Counted from the stretch's first letter, positions 15,701 to 25,360 are shown. The stretch is DNA of 64,000 bases from Alloboseaceae bacterium BT-24-1 (GCA_025846845.1 JAOYTL010000010.1:1-64000); one strand, 5' to 3'. The notes: generated by a model not told the origin, from the letters alone. Numbers and translations: made by a program.

Positions 15701-16897
15701 ATGATTTTCGCTTCGCTCCGACGCGCGCTCGCTCCGGCGCTGGCCTTCGCCGCGCTGTCGGGCGCAGCCTTGGCGCAGTCGCCGGCCTGCGACAACTGGC
15801 GTGCCGAGCTCGGGAGCCTGCAGGGCCAGCGCGGCGGCGATGCCCGCGCCGCCCAGGCGGCGCAGCGCGTCGCCGGCCAGCTGGCGCAGCTCTCCAGCCA
15901 GTACCGCTCGATGGGCTGCGATCGCGGCGGTTTCCTGTTCTTCGGTGAGCAGCCGCCGCCGCAATGCGGTGGCATCCGCGCGCAGCTCGGAGCGCTGCAG
16001 TCGCAATACGGCCAGCTCCAGCAGCAGGCCCAGGGCGGCGGCGTCGAGCAGCGGCGGGCCCAGCTCGCCGCGCTGATCAACAACAACTGCCGGGCGCAGC
16101 AGCGCGGCTTCTTCGAGACGATCTTCGGGATCGAGCCGCGCCGCGGCGAGATCGATTCGACCCTGCCCGAACTCGACCCCGACCAGCCGACCGAGCCGAC
16201 GGAAGGCGGAGCACGCCAGGGCGGGCCCTATTCGGTCTGCGTTCGCAGCTGCGACGGCTATTTCTTCCCGCTCGCCAACAGCCCGGGCGGGCGCGAGAGC
16301 CAGGACGAGATGTGCCAGTCGCTCTGCCCCGGCAGCGAGACGCTGGCCTATGGCATGAGCAGCGGCGGCGACATCCAGAACGCGGTGGCCCGCACCACCG
16401 GCCAGCCCTACTCGTCTCTGCCGAACGCGCTGAAATACACCCGCAGCTTCGACGCCGCCTGCACCTGCCGGGGACAGGGCCAGAGCTGGGCCCAGGCGCT
16501 GCAGAACGCCGAGCAGATGCTAGAACAGCGCAAGGGCGACATCATCGTCACCGAGCAGCGCTCGCAGGAAATGTCGCGGCCGAAGCCCGAGCCGCCGCAG
16601 CGCGGCAAGAAGGGCGCGGCCAATGCTGCGGCGGCGGAGGCCAAGCCGGCCGGGCTGGCGCCGACCGTGCTCCAGGCCGCGCCCGGCGACGAGCCGACGC
16701 CGGACACCAACGTGCCAACCGCCAGCACCGAATCCGCCGGCGTCGGCCCGCAGCGGATCGACGGCGAGAAGACGCTGCAGCAGGGCGATGGCCTGAAGCG
16801 CGAGAGCAAGAGCGTCACCGGCGAGCGCCGCACGGTGCGGATCGTGGCGCCGAACCTCGCGCCCAATCTCGGGGTCGGGGCGACTGCGCGGCCCTGA
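15701..16897 (+). CDS. DUF2865 domain protein, exported
   Basis: A 398-residue exported protein. A signal peptide (ALAPALAFAALSGAALAQ) is followed by a helical, Gln-rich region (QGQRGGDARAAQAAQRVAGQ, SQYGQLQQQAQ) likely to form a coiled coil. The DUF2865 core is YSVCVRSCDGYFFPL, SQDEMCQSLCPGSE and FDAACTCRGQGQSW, with six or more conserved cysteines. The C-terminal ~110 residues are Pro/Ala/Lys-rich and low complexity. The family is frequent in Hyphomicrobiales and its function is unknown. The start at 15701 replaces an upstream in-frame ATG lacking signal-peptide features. Confidence 0.88.
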   Translation: MIFASLRRALAPALAFAALSGAALAQSPACDNWRAELGSLQGQRGGDARAAQAAQRVAGQLAQLSSQYRSMGCDRGGFLFFGEQPPPQCGGIRAQLGALQSQYGQLQQQAQGGGVEQRRAQLAALINNNCRAQQRGFFETIFGIEPRRGEIDSTLPELDPDQPTEPTEGGARQGGPYSVCVRSCDGYFFPLANSPGGRESQDEMCQSLCPGSETLAYGMSSGGDIQNAVARTTGQPYSSLPNALKYTRSFDAACTCRGQGQSWAQALQNAEQMLEQRKGDIIVTEQRSQEMSRPKPEPPQRGKKGAANAAAAEAKPAGLAPTVLQAAPGDEPTPDTNVPTASTESAGVGPQRIDGEKTLQQGDGLKRESKSVTGERRTVRIVAPNLAPNLGVGATARP

Positions 16898-16915
16898 GCT
16901 TTCGCGGGAACCGCT

Positions 16916-17010
16916 CCGTCATTCCGGGACGCTGCGCAGCAGCGAGCCCGGAACCCATGAACACGACCTTTCCGTCATGGTCGGGCTCGTCCCGACCACC
17001 CATGTCTTCA
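16916..17010. repeat. Dispersed intergenic repeat
   Basis: Starts CCGTCATTCCGGGACGCTGC and contains CCGTCATGGTCGGGCTCGTC with a nearby CCCGACCA arm. It looks like two half-elements joined: one of the CCGTCATTCCGGG type also seen at 48631, and one of the ATGGTCGGG type seen at 13309. It lies downstream of the DUF2865 gene. Confidence 0.65.
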
Positions 17011-17178
17011 TTTAACGAGAACGTTGTTCAACGCGGATGCTCGCCTCAAGGGCGGGAGTTCACCGGGACCGACAATTCCTGAGGCGATCTGAAGGTCCGC
17101 TTTCGGCTGGCCGCCGAGGGCCTTGGCTGCCCACGCGTCGCAGATGCTGCAGTTTGAAACTTGCTGATGATGCGAGCC

Positions 17179-17865
17179 CTACGGGCAGGTATCAGCGAAA
17201 GCAGGAGCGTCAGTCCAAATAGCGTTGCGGAGCTCCAACGCTGCACATCGAAAGAGGTTGATGTTGTCCAAAGCCCTCGACGAAGTGTTTAGCACATGCC
17301 GATGGCCACCCTGCTCAAAAATGTAGTCGCAGTTCACCCACCATTGACGCGATGGAGCATAGGCGCAGAGTCCATAGACCGTAGGTGTTGATTTAGAACG
17401 GAGACCGATCTGCTTGAGATCAGCGTCAATCTGGTCGAGTTCGAACACATCCCAGTTGCGCCAGGACTGCGTCGGCCTAGTCGTGATGCAATCCTCAAAT
17501 TCCACGGCCGTTGCTGGATATTTTGAGCAGTTTGTTCGATCAATTGCTGGAGCGCCGATCTCAAGGAAGAAGTCATAGGGTCTTGCTGCATCAGAATTCG
17601 GCAGTTTTGCACGCACAAAAGCCTGAGCGGTCCGAGCATTGGCTCTGATCTTAAGAGCTTCGGCCCCATTCCCACGCTTGAAAGGCGTGACTACGATCCC
17701 TGCGCCAGAAACACTCCGCAGCGCAGCGCCATAAAAGCTTTCAAGCACCTCAGCAAACGCCCCATGGCTACCCAAAACAGCAAGTATGGATGCGACGCCG
17801 GAGAACAGGCCAAGCCGATGGCATCGCTTAAGTTTTTGAGGCGTGTGGATAAGGCTAGTAGGCAT
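17179..17865 (-). CDS. Exported hypothetical protein of AT-richer composition
   Basis: A 228-residue protein with a hydrophobic segment at about residues 19-38 (LFSGVASILAVLGSHGAFA) that looks like a signal peptide. Eight or so cysteines occur (NCSKYP, EDCITT, LCAYA, NCDYIF, RCAAL, DTCP), suggesting a disulfide-bonded periplasmic or secreted protein. Codon use is clearly less GC-biased than in its neighbours, with many AT-ending codons, which hints at recent acquisition. No family is recognised. It is flanked by a repeat block on one side and noncoding DNA on the other. Confidence 0.6.
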   Translation of the reverse strand: MPTSLIHTPQKLKRCHRLGLFSGVASILAVLGSHGAFAEVLESFYGAALRSVSGAGIVVTPFKRGNGAEALKIRANARTAQAFVRAKLPNSDAARPYDFFLEIGAPAIDRTNCSKYPATAVEFEDCITTRPTQSWRNWDVFELDQIDADLKQIGLRSKSTPTVYGLCAYAPSRQWWVNCDYIFEQGGHRHVLNTSSRALDNINLFRCAALELRNAIWTDAPAFADTCP

Positions 17866-18078
17866 CTCGGGTCGCCATCCGCGATTTCTCAGAATTGCCG
17901 CACCTTCATCGACTACGCTAGCTCTGTTAACCGTGCAACCGGCGGTAAGCAGGCGGCGATCTATGTCAGGATTCTACCCCTAACAGACGATCAGCATGTC
18001 CGTTGGCGGCGCCGACGGCGGATTGTCAGCAGCAGTGTATTCCCCGTCATTTCAGGGCGAGCATGACGGAGAGGTCGG

Positions 18079-19419
18079 TCAAGCCGCCTCGCCCCGCAGC
18101 CGCTTCAGCGCCTTCTCGCGCCCGATCAACGGCAGCAGCGCGGCCAGCTCGGGGCCGTGATCGAGGCCGGTCAGGGCCTGGCGCAGCGGCATGAACAGCG
18201 CCTTGCCCTTGGCGCCCGTCGCGGCCGCCACGCCTTGGGTCCAGCTCTTCCACGTCGCCTGATCGAATGGCTCGGCCGGCAACAGCTCCGCCGCCTGAGC
18301 CACGAAGGCCTTGTCGGCGACGTGCGGCTCAAGCGGCCCCTCGATCACCTTCCACCAGTCTTTGGCGTCCGAGAGCCGGGCGAGATTGCCGCGCACGGCG
18401 AGCCAGAACGGCTCGCTCGCCGGGATGTCGAGCTGCTTCAGCCGCTCCTCGACCGCAGCGAAGTCGAGCTGATGCAGGGTGCGGGCCGAGAGCGCCTCCA
18501 GCTCGTGCTCGTCGAACTTGGCCGGAGCGCGCGAGACATGGGCGAGATCGACCAGCCCGGCGAGTTCGTCGAGGCTGGAGACCGGCCGGACCGCATCGGA
18601 GGAGCCGGTCAGCACGGCCAACGCCGCGACCGCCAGCGACTCGATGCCGGATTCGCGCAGGCCGCGAAGCGAGAGATGGCCGAGACGCTTCGACAGCCCC
18701 TCGCCGCTCGCGGTGGTCAGCAGGTTGTGGTGGCCGAAGGTGGGGAGCGTTCCGCCAAGCGCCTGCATGATCTGGATCTGCACGGCGGTGTTGGTGACGT
18801 GGTCCTCGCCGCGGATGACATGGGTGATGCCCATGTCGAGATCGTCGACCACCGACGGCAACGTGTAGGGATAGGTGCCATCCTCGCGCACCAGCACCGT
18901 ATCGGAGAGCGAGGCGCAGTCGACATGCGACGGGCCGCGGACGAGGTCGTCCCAGCCGATCTCCTCCCAGTCTAGCAGGAAGCGCCAATGCGGCTTGCGG
19001 CCTTCTGCTTCCAGCCTGGCGCGCTCCTCGGCGGTCAGCTTCAGGCCGGCGCGATCATAGACTGGCGGCAGGCCGCGGGCGAGCTGGCGCTTGCGTTTAC
19101 GGTCGAGTTCGTCGGCGCTCTCATAGCAGGGGTAGAGACGGCCCGCCGCGCGGAGCCGATCAGCCGCCGCGTCGTAGAGCGCGATCCGCTCCGACTGCTT
19201 GATGCTGGCGTCGGGGACGACGCCGAGCCAGGCGAGGTCTTCGCCGATCGCCTCGGCGAATTCCGGCTTCGAGCGCACCTGGTCGGTGTCGTCATAGCGC
19301 AGCAGGAAGCGCCCGCCATGGCGCCTGGCGAAGAGCCAGTTGAACATCAGCGAGCGGGCGTTGCCGATATGCAGATAGCCGGTCGGCGACGGGGCGGTGC
19401 GGACGAAGGGTGTGGTCAT
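18079..19419 (-). CDS. gltX: Glutamyl-tRNA synthetase (short form, probably one of two GluRS)
   Basis: A 446-residue class Ib synthetase. RTAPSPTGYLHIGNAR holds the HIGN motif at residues 17-20 and GLSKRLGH at ~241-248 is the KMSKS-like loop. RGEDHVTN and the C-terminal helical anticodon-binding domain are present. Many alphaproteobacteria carry two GluRS paralogues, one of which may charge tRNA-Gln for the amidotransferase route; this shorter form could be either. It stands alone on the minus strand, near the end of the AT-richer patch. Confidence 0.93.
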   Translation of the reverse strand: MTTPFVRTAPSPTGYLHIGNARSLMFNWLFARRHGGRFLLRYDDTDQVRSKPEFAEAIGEDLAWLGVVPDASIKQSERIALYDAAADRLRAAGRLYPCYESADELDRKRKRQLARGLPPVYDRAGLKLTAEERARLEAEGRKPHWRFLLDWEEIGWDDLVRGPSHVDCASLSDTVLVREDGTYPYTLPSVVDDLDMGITHVIRGEDHVTNTAVQIQIMQALGGTLPTFGHHNLLTTASGEGLSKRLGHLSLRGLRESGIESLAVAALAVLTGSSDAVRPVSSLDELAGLVDLAHVSRAPAKFDEHELEALSARTLHQLDFAAVEERLKQLDIPASEPFWLAVRGNLARLSDAKDWWKVIEGPLEPHVADKAFVAQAAELLPAEPFDQATWKSWTQGVAAATGAKGKALFMPLRQALTGLDHGPELAALLPLIGREKALKRLRGEAA

Positions 19420-19556
19420 GACCGGCCGCTTGTCGCGCGGGACGGGCGCGAGGGCAAGGGCATGGCGCCGCCCTCGCGAAAGGAGATCGACAAGCGCCCA
19501 GATTGACGCAAGGGTAGAGGCGACGGGACGGTCGATATCTGCGCTGGGAGGCGAAG

Positions 19557-20336
19557 ATGAGCATCACGGCTTCAGTCGGGCTCGGCGGCAAGAACACGGT
19601 TCCAGATACCCGCCTGATCCAGGCGATGATCAATCCGCATACGGCCGCGCTCGGCATCGACCTGCTCGATGTCGACGGCGATTGCGGGCCGCTGACCAGA
19701 GGCGGGATCAAGCGCTACCAGCAGGTCTTCCTCAAGATGACGAGCCCGGATTCCAAGGTCGACCCGGGCGGCAAGACCTTCCTGCACATGGCCAGCAACC
19801 CGGCGCCGGCCGGCGTCGTGGTCAGCGCCTCGCGCCTGCCGATCAAGCTCAAGGCCGGCGATTTCCTGCAGGTTCCGGTGGTGATGGACCCGGCCGACGG
19901 CACGGTGCAGGACGCCTACACCGCCTTCGAATACGAGATATTCGACAAGGGCGCCCGCATGGTCGGCGCCGACTACGCCTTCGGCGTTCCCAACGAGATC
20001 GAGGTCTGGCCGAATGCGCAGGTCCGGATCGGCGTAGTGTTGGACCCGGGCCTGCTGGCGCACGAACAATTCCACTACGATGTCGGCTTCGTGGTCTGCC
20101 GGGCGCTGGCGCATCAGCTCACCATCGCCCGCGCCCCGACGATCGGCGGGCTGATCACGCAGCTCAACAGCCTCGTCGACCTGCACATCAAGCGCCGCGT
20201 CAAGCTGATCCAGCGCCGCTACGACATCGATACCCATCACGGCGCCAACGCCAAGTACCAGCGCATCTGGCTCGACCGGATGACGGCCTGCATCGCCAAT
20301 CCCGCGGCCAACCAGATCGGCGGGTTCTGGCTGTAG
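19557..20336 (+). CDS. Putative peptidoglycan-binding-like protein with HExxH-like metal motif
   Basis: A 259-residue protein without signal peptide. Residues 1-70 (SVGLGGKNTVPDTRLIQAMIN, DVDGDCGPLTRGGIKRYQQV) match the layout of PG_binding_1 domains: a repeat start, GDxGP and a tyrosine/phenylalanine-Q helix. Residues ~169-175 read HEQFHYD, similar to the HEQGHFD zinc motif of the DUF922 metalloprotease group. The middle is beta-rich. It could be a secreted effector-type peptidase acting at the cell wall, but this is inference and the metal motif is not the strict HExxH. It is convergent with a muramidase-like gene. Confidence 0.55.
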   Translation: MSITASVGLGGKNTVPDTRLIQAMINPHTAALGIDLLDVDGDCGPLTRGGIKRYQQVFLKMTSPDSKVDPGGKTFLHMASNPAPAGVVVSASRLPIKLKAGDFLQVPVVMDPADGTVQDAYTAFEYEIFDKGARMVGADYAFGVPNEIEVWPNAQVRIGVVLDPGLLAHEQFHYDVGFVVCRALAHQLTIARAPTIGGLITQLNSLVDLHIKRRVKLIQRRYDIDTHHGANAKYQRIWLDRMTACIANPAANQIGGFWL

Positions 20337-20473
20337 GTGCACCGAGGCGAGAAGCCACGGCTCGCCGGCCACCCTGCGGATGTCAGCCAGCCAACGAGGG
20401 GACGGCATGGCGAACGAGCGCTCCTGGACCCGGCTTGCGACGGGTTGGTTTGCGCCCGAACGGCCTTGCCCGC

Positions 20474-21652
20474 CTATAACGGAGCAGGCGCTTCCGCCGG
20501 CGTCAGTTTGCGCGCCAGAACCGCAAGATCCGGCCTGAAATCCTGGAAGCTGCCGTAGATGTAGCCATATCCCAGTGCCAGCAACCCCTTACGGTTGAAG
20601 ACGACGGCCGCATATTCCTTCGTGGCGCGATCGGCACGGAGATAGGCCAGCGCCAGCAGATAGATATCGGCTTCCGAGATGCGATCGATATCCCGTCGCC
20701 ACCGGGCGATGTTTCTCAACGCCTCGCGGGAGTGCTTGTCCACCGCGAGGGAGCCGGCCCAGCTCTCGACATGGTCCAGGAACAATTTCTTCCTGTCGGA
20801 ACCGGCACCTGGCTGCTGCCCGAGCCTGTCGTCGATGAAGTCTTTGACGATGCCGCCGTGCAGCCCCTTCATGCCGCCGTTCTGTACGATGAAGTCCAGA
20901 AAGACGAGCCGTTCTCTGATGTCCGGGGGGCCTTCCGAACCGAAGCTCCGACGCCACTCGACTGCAAGGCTGTCGGCACGGCGGGCATCCTTGATGATCT
21001 CGGCGTTCTGGTTCAGCACGATGTCCGGCGACAGCAGGACATTCTGCAGGTCGCGCTGCACGAGCTTGTCGGTGAAAATCACGCCGCGCCGATTCTTTCG
21101 ACAAGGCTCCTCGGCCGAATTCGCCTGCCATCGACGCACCATACGCAGCGCTTCAGGCAATGTGTTGTCGTTCATGCTCAGATAGAGCGCCTGGCGTATC
21201 TCCTCGCCCCTGTCCTTGGCGTGCTCGCGGATGATCTCGTCGACCGTCCGCGCCGGCGTATCCCGCAATATCCGCGACAGGCTCTGCTGGCCGATATTCC
21301 ACTGCGACACGCCAAGCGAGATGCCCTGGCAATCGAAATCGCCCGTGACCTTTCCGAGGTAATGGCTGTCGGCATGCCCGAAGCCGCCCTCGAAGCCTCG
21401 GACGATCTTCATGCCGCTCATCGCCCAGCTCACATCCGTCTGCGCAGCCGGCTCGATTTTCCTGACAACCCGACGAAACTCCTGCTTGGTCGGCGCCTTC
21501 CTCGTTAGCGGCGCCGCTTCCGAACGCAGGGCCGTGCGGACCTCCTCTTTCGTCGGAACGCAACCGCCCGACAGGAGAAGCAAGAGCGCGCCAAAACAGC
21601 CGATCCCGGCGCGCGCAACTGCGGGACGACCCCGCACGGCGCCTGCGATCAT
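20474..21652 (-). CDS. Lysozyme/chitosanase-like exported protein (possible lipoprotein)
   Basis: A 392-residue protein. A hydrophobic segment LLLLLSGGC near residue 27 could be a lipoprotein signal, although the lipobox is not ideal. At about residue 85 GFEGGFGHADSHY followed by GDFDCQGISLGVSQWNIG recalls the catalytic Glu and Gly/Asp pattern of the lysozyme/GH46 superfamily, with E and D as candidate catalytic acids. The remainder is helical. A role in cell-wall cleavage is inferred. The ATG at 21652 overlaps the stop of the upstream exported gene (ATGA), so the two are cotranslated. Confidence 0.6.
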   Translation of the reverse strand: MIAGAVRGRPAVARAGIGCFGALLLLLSGGCVPTKEEVRTALRSEAAPLTRKAPTKQEFRRVVRKIEPAAQTDVSWAMSGMKIVRGFEGGFGHADSHYLGKVTGDFDCQGISLGVSQWNIGQQSLSRILRDTPARTVDEIIREHAKDRGEEIRQALYLSMNDNTLPEALRMVRRWQANSAEEPCRKNRRGVIFTDKLVQRDLQNVLLSPDIVLNQNAEIIKDARRADSLAVEWRRSFGSEGPPDIRERLVFLDFIVQNGGMKGLHGGIVKDFIDDRLGQQPGAGSDRKKLFLDHVESWAGSLAVDKHSREALRNIARWRRDIDRISEADIYLLALAYLRADRATKEYAAVVFNRKGLLALGYGYIYGSFQDFRPDLAVLARKLTPAEAPAPL

Positions 21653-22857
21653 GGCTGCCGCTCGGCGACCTGAGTAGCGCCATAGGCTGCCGGATAGGGC
21701 GGAGCCGACAAGCCGAACGCGATCAGCTCGGCGACCTCCTCCTTGCCGAAGCACCGTGCGGTGCTGGTCTCAGGCTGGAGCTTGTAGGCGACGTGCCAGG
21801 TTATGCCGAGCGCATCCTGCCGCCGGACCAGCGGCGCCAGCCCGTTCAGCAGATCCCGGCACGCCCGCGCAACCGTGGCCGGGTCCTGGCTGCTCATACC
21901 AGCCTCGAGCTTTACATCGATGCTGCGCACGAGGCTGTTGGTGTCGAGGCCGATATGACCTTTCAGGTCCGAATCGATGTTTCCGCTGCGAAGATCTCTC
22001 GGCTCGAACCGAAACACGTCCTGCGCTTGCGACCATTTTGGCAGGAGGAGCGTCCAGAAATAGTCCTTCTTGAGCTCGAACCGGGAGCTGTCGTCGAATG
22101 CGATGTTCAACCCATCGTCCCGTGGCGTCAGGCTGAGGACGGGGCGCTTCTTGACGCTATCGTTGTTTGCGGCAGCAATCAGCCTGAGCAGCTCCGATAC
22201 GGCCTTGCCACGCGTTTCGATATCCTGAATCCATGCGGTCACCGACTTGGTCTGGCCTTCGATTTCGACGCGCCGCTCGCCGGAGACGATCTGGCCGCCA
22301 AGGGTCGGCCGCGCGATGCTGACCGCCAACCCCGCTATCCGAACCACATCGACGAGAAACACCGCCAGTTTTTTCGGGTCGAGCGGCTTGAGGCTGCCCG
22401 CAGCCTCGAACCTGATGTCGATGACTTCATTGGCCCGCACGCCGGATGCGAGCACTCGATTACATTCCAGCTGCTCCGTCTTGCCTGGCAACTCGCTGCC
22501 GGCCACGAAAAGCGCCGTCTTCGCCTTTACCGGTGCTCCGCCAAACCCTCTAAAGGCGACCTCGACTGCGGACGAGACGGAATAAGAGCCCTCCACCGGG
22601 CACCCCAATGAGGAAATGGGGCAAAGCCAGCGCGGCCGAATCTGACCGCTTGCCTGGCCGATGAGATCTTCTGTCCTTTGGCATGAATTTTCGCCGATCT
22701 TCAAATTGAAATAGCCGGGGTGAACATCTTTCGCAGATTGAATTTTTGCTTTTCGTGTAACGAAATTCCCGACGATTACATCGACGGCATTCGACTGAGA
22801 ATGTGCATGACCTGCCAAAAGACAGAACATCATCGCAAACAGTGACATCGTTTTCAT
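21649..22857 (-). CDS. Exported protein of unknown function, coupled to lysozyme-like gene
   Basis: A 402-residue protein with a signal peptide (MSLFAMMFCLLAGHAHSQ). The mature part appears to be mixed alpha/beta and includes cysteines at SCQR, LCPI, GCPVEG and ECNRV. No known domain is recognised. The start at ATG 22857 has GAGGGG upstream and avoids a 21-codon extension. Its stop overlaps the start of the lysozyme-like gene, so the pair probably acts together, perhaps in the periplasm. It is first in this small operon. Confidence 0.6.
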   Translation of the reverse strand: MKTMSLFAMMFCLLAGHAHSQSNAVDVIVGNFVTRKAKIQSAKDVHPGYFNLKIGENSCQRTEDLIGQASGQIRPRWLCPISSLGCPVEGSYSVSSAVEVAFRGFGGAPVKAKTALFVAGSELPGKTEQLECNRVLASGVRANEVIDIRFEAAGSLKPLDPKKLAVFLVDVVRIAGLAVSIARPTLGGQIVSGERRVEIEGQTKSVTAWIQDIETRGKAVSELLRLIAAANNDSVKKRPVLSLTPRDDGLNIAFDDSSRFELKKDYFWTLLLPKWSQAQDVFRFEPRDLRSGNIDSDLKGHIGLDTNSLVRSIDVKLEAGMSSQDPATVARACRDLLNGLAPLVRRQDALGITWHVAYKLQPETSTARCFGKEEVAELIAFGLSAPPYPAAYGATQVAERQP

Positions 22858-23248
22858 TTCAAGCCCCTCACTCCCCAACGTCATGCTACCTTTGCGTGCA
22901 GCTTTCGCAACGAAAAACACGCCATCCAGGAAGAGTAACTACTCCTGGTGAGATGACAGGGAAATTGCCGTTAGGGCATCACAGCAGGGTCATCTTTCTG
23001 ACCGCCTTGGGGGGCAGCTCACACGCAAGACCGACCGCCCTTCGCAAAGCCCCACGGCCGCCCGGCAGACGCCGTTCGAACACAGGCTGTTGTGTGTGCG
23101 CGTGAAGCAGCCCAAAGGCCGCGCATAGCCCCCGATGGGGCCCTGACCTCTACCTGCTCCGCTCCGCGCGACGTGCGGATCGCGCTGCGAGGCCCTTGTT
23201 CAGGTTGCAGCCTGGCGGATGAAGGCTGCAGGTCGGGCGCGAGCCGCT
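22858..23248. other. Intergenic region with a short inverted repeat
   Basis: The stretch separates the exported-protein operon from nadE, which is also on the minus strand and ends here. It must carry the operon promoter. At 22926-22948 the arms CCAGG and CCTGG, with GAGTA and TACTC inside, can fold into a hairpin; no U-run follows on either strand. No gene of believable composition is seen. Confidence 0.4.
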
Positions 23249-24988
23249 CTAAAAGTCGAAGCTCTCGCCGCCGGCCTTGCCGACGCCCTTGACCAGGCTG
23301 CGGTCCGGCTCGTGCGCCGGCGCACCGGAATCGCGGAAGCGGTTGACGATCGGGTAGCGCCGGTCGCGGCCGAAATTCTTGCGGGTGACCTTGACGCCCG
23401 GCGCCGCCTGCCGGCGCTTGTACTCGGCAAGATAGAGCAGGCGCTCGACCTTCTGCACCGTCTCGAGGTCGTGGCCGCGGGCGACGATGTCGGCGAGACG
23501 CATCTCGTGCTCGATCAGGCAGGCGAGGATGTCGTCGAGCACCTCATAGGGCGGCAGCGAATCCTGGTCCTTCTGGTTCTCGCGCAGTTCGGCCGAAGGC
23601 GGCTTGACGATGATGTTCTCGGGGATGACCTCGCCATCCGGGCCGAGCGCACCGGCCGGCTTCCAGCGATTGCGCAGGGCCGAGAGCCTGAAGACCTCGG
23701 TCTTGTAGAGGTCCTTGATCGGGTTGTAGCCGCCGTTCATGTCGCCATAGAGCGTGGCGTAGCCGCAGGACATCTCCGACTTGTTGCCGGTCGTCACCAC
23801 CATCGGCCCGAACTTGTTCGAGATCGACATCAGCAGCGTGCCGCGCACCCGGCTCTGCAGGTTCTCCTCGGTGATGCCGCGGTTGGTGCCGGCGAAGAGC
23901 TCACTCAGCGCGTGCTCAAAGCCCTCGACCGGCTCGGCGATCGGCACGATCTCGTAGCGGACGCCGAGCGCGTCGGCGCATGTCTTGGCGTCGTCGAGAC
24001 TCTCCTGCGAGGTGAAGCGATAGGGCATCATCACGCAGCGCACGCGCTCGGAACCGAGCGCATCGACCGCGATCGCAGCGCAGATGGCGGAGTCGATACC
24101 GCCGGAAAGGCCGAGCACCACGCCGGGGAAGCGGTTCTTCTCGACATAGTCGCGCAGGCCGAGCACGCAGGCGGCATAGTCGGCCTCGTCGCCGGCCTCG
24201 ACCGGGGCGACTTCGCCAGGCAGGCAGTGCCAGCCATCCGGCCCGCGCTCCCATTGCGTGATCGCGATCGTCTCGCGGAAGGCCGGCAATTGATGAGCGA
24301 AGCTGCGGTCGGCATTGAGGACGAAGGAGGCGCCCTCGAAGACGAGCTCGTCCTGGCCGCCGAGCTGGTTGAGATAGACGATCGGCAGGCCGCTCTCGAC
24401 GACGCGGGCAACGGCGACGTTGAGCCGCTCCTCGATCACGCCGCGGCGGAAGGGCGAGCCGTTCGGCACCAGCAGGATCTCGCCGCCGGTCTCAGCGATG
24501 CACTCGACCACCTCCTCGCCCCAGATGTCCTCGCAGATCGGAATGCCCAGGCGGACATGGTTGCGGAAGACGACCGGGCCGGGCAGCGGGCCGGGCTCGA
24601 ACACCCGCTTCTCGTCGAAGACGCCGTAATTGGGCAGGTCGACCTTGAAACGCACCGACTGGATCAGGCCACCATCGAGCAGGACATAGGCGTTGTAGAG
24701 CTTGCCGTCTTCCAGCCAGGGCAAGCCGAGCAGCACGGCCGGGCCGCCATCGGCGGTCTCGCGGGCGAGCTCCTCGCAGGCCTTGCGGCAGGCGTCCTGG
24801 AAGGCCGGCTTCAGCACCAGATCCTCCGGCGGATAGGCCGAGAGGAAGAGCTCCGGGAACATCACGAGCTCGGCACCGCCGGCAGCCGCCTCGCGGCGGG
24901 CGGCGCGCACCTTGTCGGCATTGCCGGCAACGTCGCCGACGATCGGGTTGAGCTGGGCGAGCGCCAGGCGGAGAGAGGTCGCGGTCAT
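23249..24988 (-). CDS. nadE: NAD+ synthase, glutamine-hydrolysing
   Basis: A 579-residue two-domain enzyme making NAD+ from deamido-NAD+ with glutamine as ammonia source. The N-terminal nitrilase-type amidase has E46 in MFPELFLS, a Lys in the DEKRVFEPG region and catalytic Cys in IPICEDIWG. The C-terminal ATP-pyrophosphatase domain carries GLSGGIDSAICA, the P-loop, and TGNKSEMSCGYATLYGD. Length and order match the family. It stands 78 bp downstream of a Dabb gene on the same strand. Confidence 0.97.
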   Translation of the reverse strand: MTATSLRLALAQLNPIVGDVAGNADKVRAARREAAAGGAELVMFPELFLSAYPPEDLVLKPAFQDACRKACEELARETADGGPAVLLGLPWLEDGKLYNAYVLLDGGLIQSVRFKVDLPNYGVFDEKRVFEPGPLPGPVVFRNHVRLGIPICEDIWGEEVVECIAETGGEILLVPNGSPFRRGVIEERLNVAVARVVESGLPIVYLNQLGGQDELVFEGASFVLNADRSFAHQLPAFRETIAITQWERGPDGWHCLPGEVAPVEAGDEADYAACVLGLRDYVEKNRFPGVVLGLSGGIDSAICAAIAVDALGSERVRCVMMPYRFTSQESLDDAKTCADALGVRYEIVPIAEPVEGFEHALSELFAGTNRGITEENLQSRVRGTLLMSISNKFGPMVVTTGNKSEMSCGYATLYGDMNGGYNPIKDLYKTEVFRLSALRNRWKPAGALGPDGEVIPENIIVKPPSAELRENQKDQDSLPPYEVLDDILACLIEHEMRLADIVARGHDLETVQKVERLLYLAEYKRRQAAPGVKVTRKNFGRDRRYPIVNRFRDSGAPAHEPDRSLVKGVGKAGGESFDF

Positions 24989-25066
24989 GCTCCGGATGTA
25001 GCTTGCGGCCCGCGCTCCAGCAACGGGCCCGCGCCCTGCCCGCCCCTGCGTTTTCGCGAGGACAGG

Positions 25067-25360
25067 TCAGACAAGCGACGAGCGGAAGTCGGCCGAGTAG
25101 CGCAGTTCGCGCAAGGGGCGCACCGCCTGCGTCGTCTCGTCATAGATCGGATGTGCCTTCCAGGCGGCGAGAGCAGCCTCATCGGCGAACTCGCCGTAGA
25201 CGACGATGTCGATCTCGTTGCCGATCGGGTCGACCTTGGCGTTGGCCGCGACCTCGAAGGCGAGTGCGTGCGGGATCTCGCCCAGACGGCCGAGCAGGCG
25301 CTGCACCATGCCGACATCCTCGGCACGCTTGGCCGTGAAGAATACGATGTGCCGGATCAT
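25067..25360 (-). CDS. Dabb family (stress-responsive alpha/beta barrel) protein
   Basis: A 97-residue ferredoxin-fold protein with the Dabb opening MIRHIVFFTAK, the LLGRLGEIPH helix and the DIVVYGEFADEAALAAWKAHPIY segment. Family members form dimeric beta-barrels; some bind small ligands or act in stress responses, but most are uncharacterised. It precedes nadE on the same strand, though a functional link is not evident. Confidence 0.88.
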   Translation of the reverse strand: MIRHIVFFTAKRAEDVGMVQRLLGRLGEIPHALAFEVAANAKVDPIGNEIDIVVYGEFADEAALAAWKAHPIYDETTQAVRPLRELRYSADFRSSLV

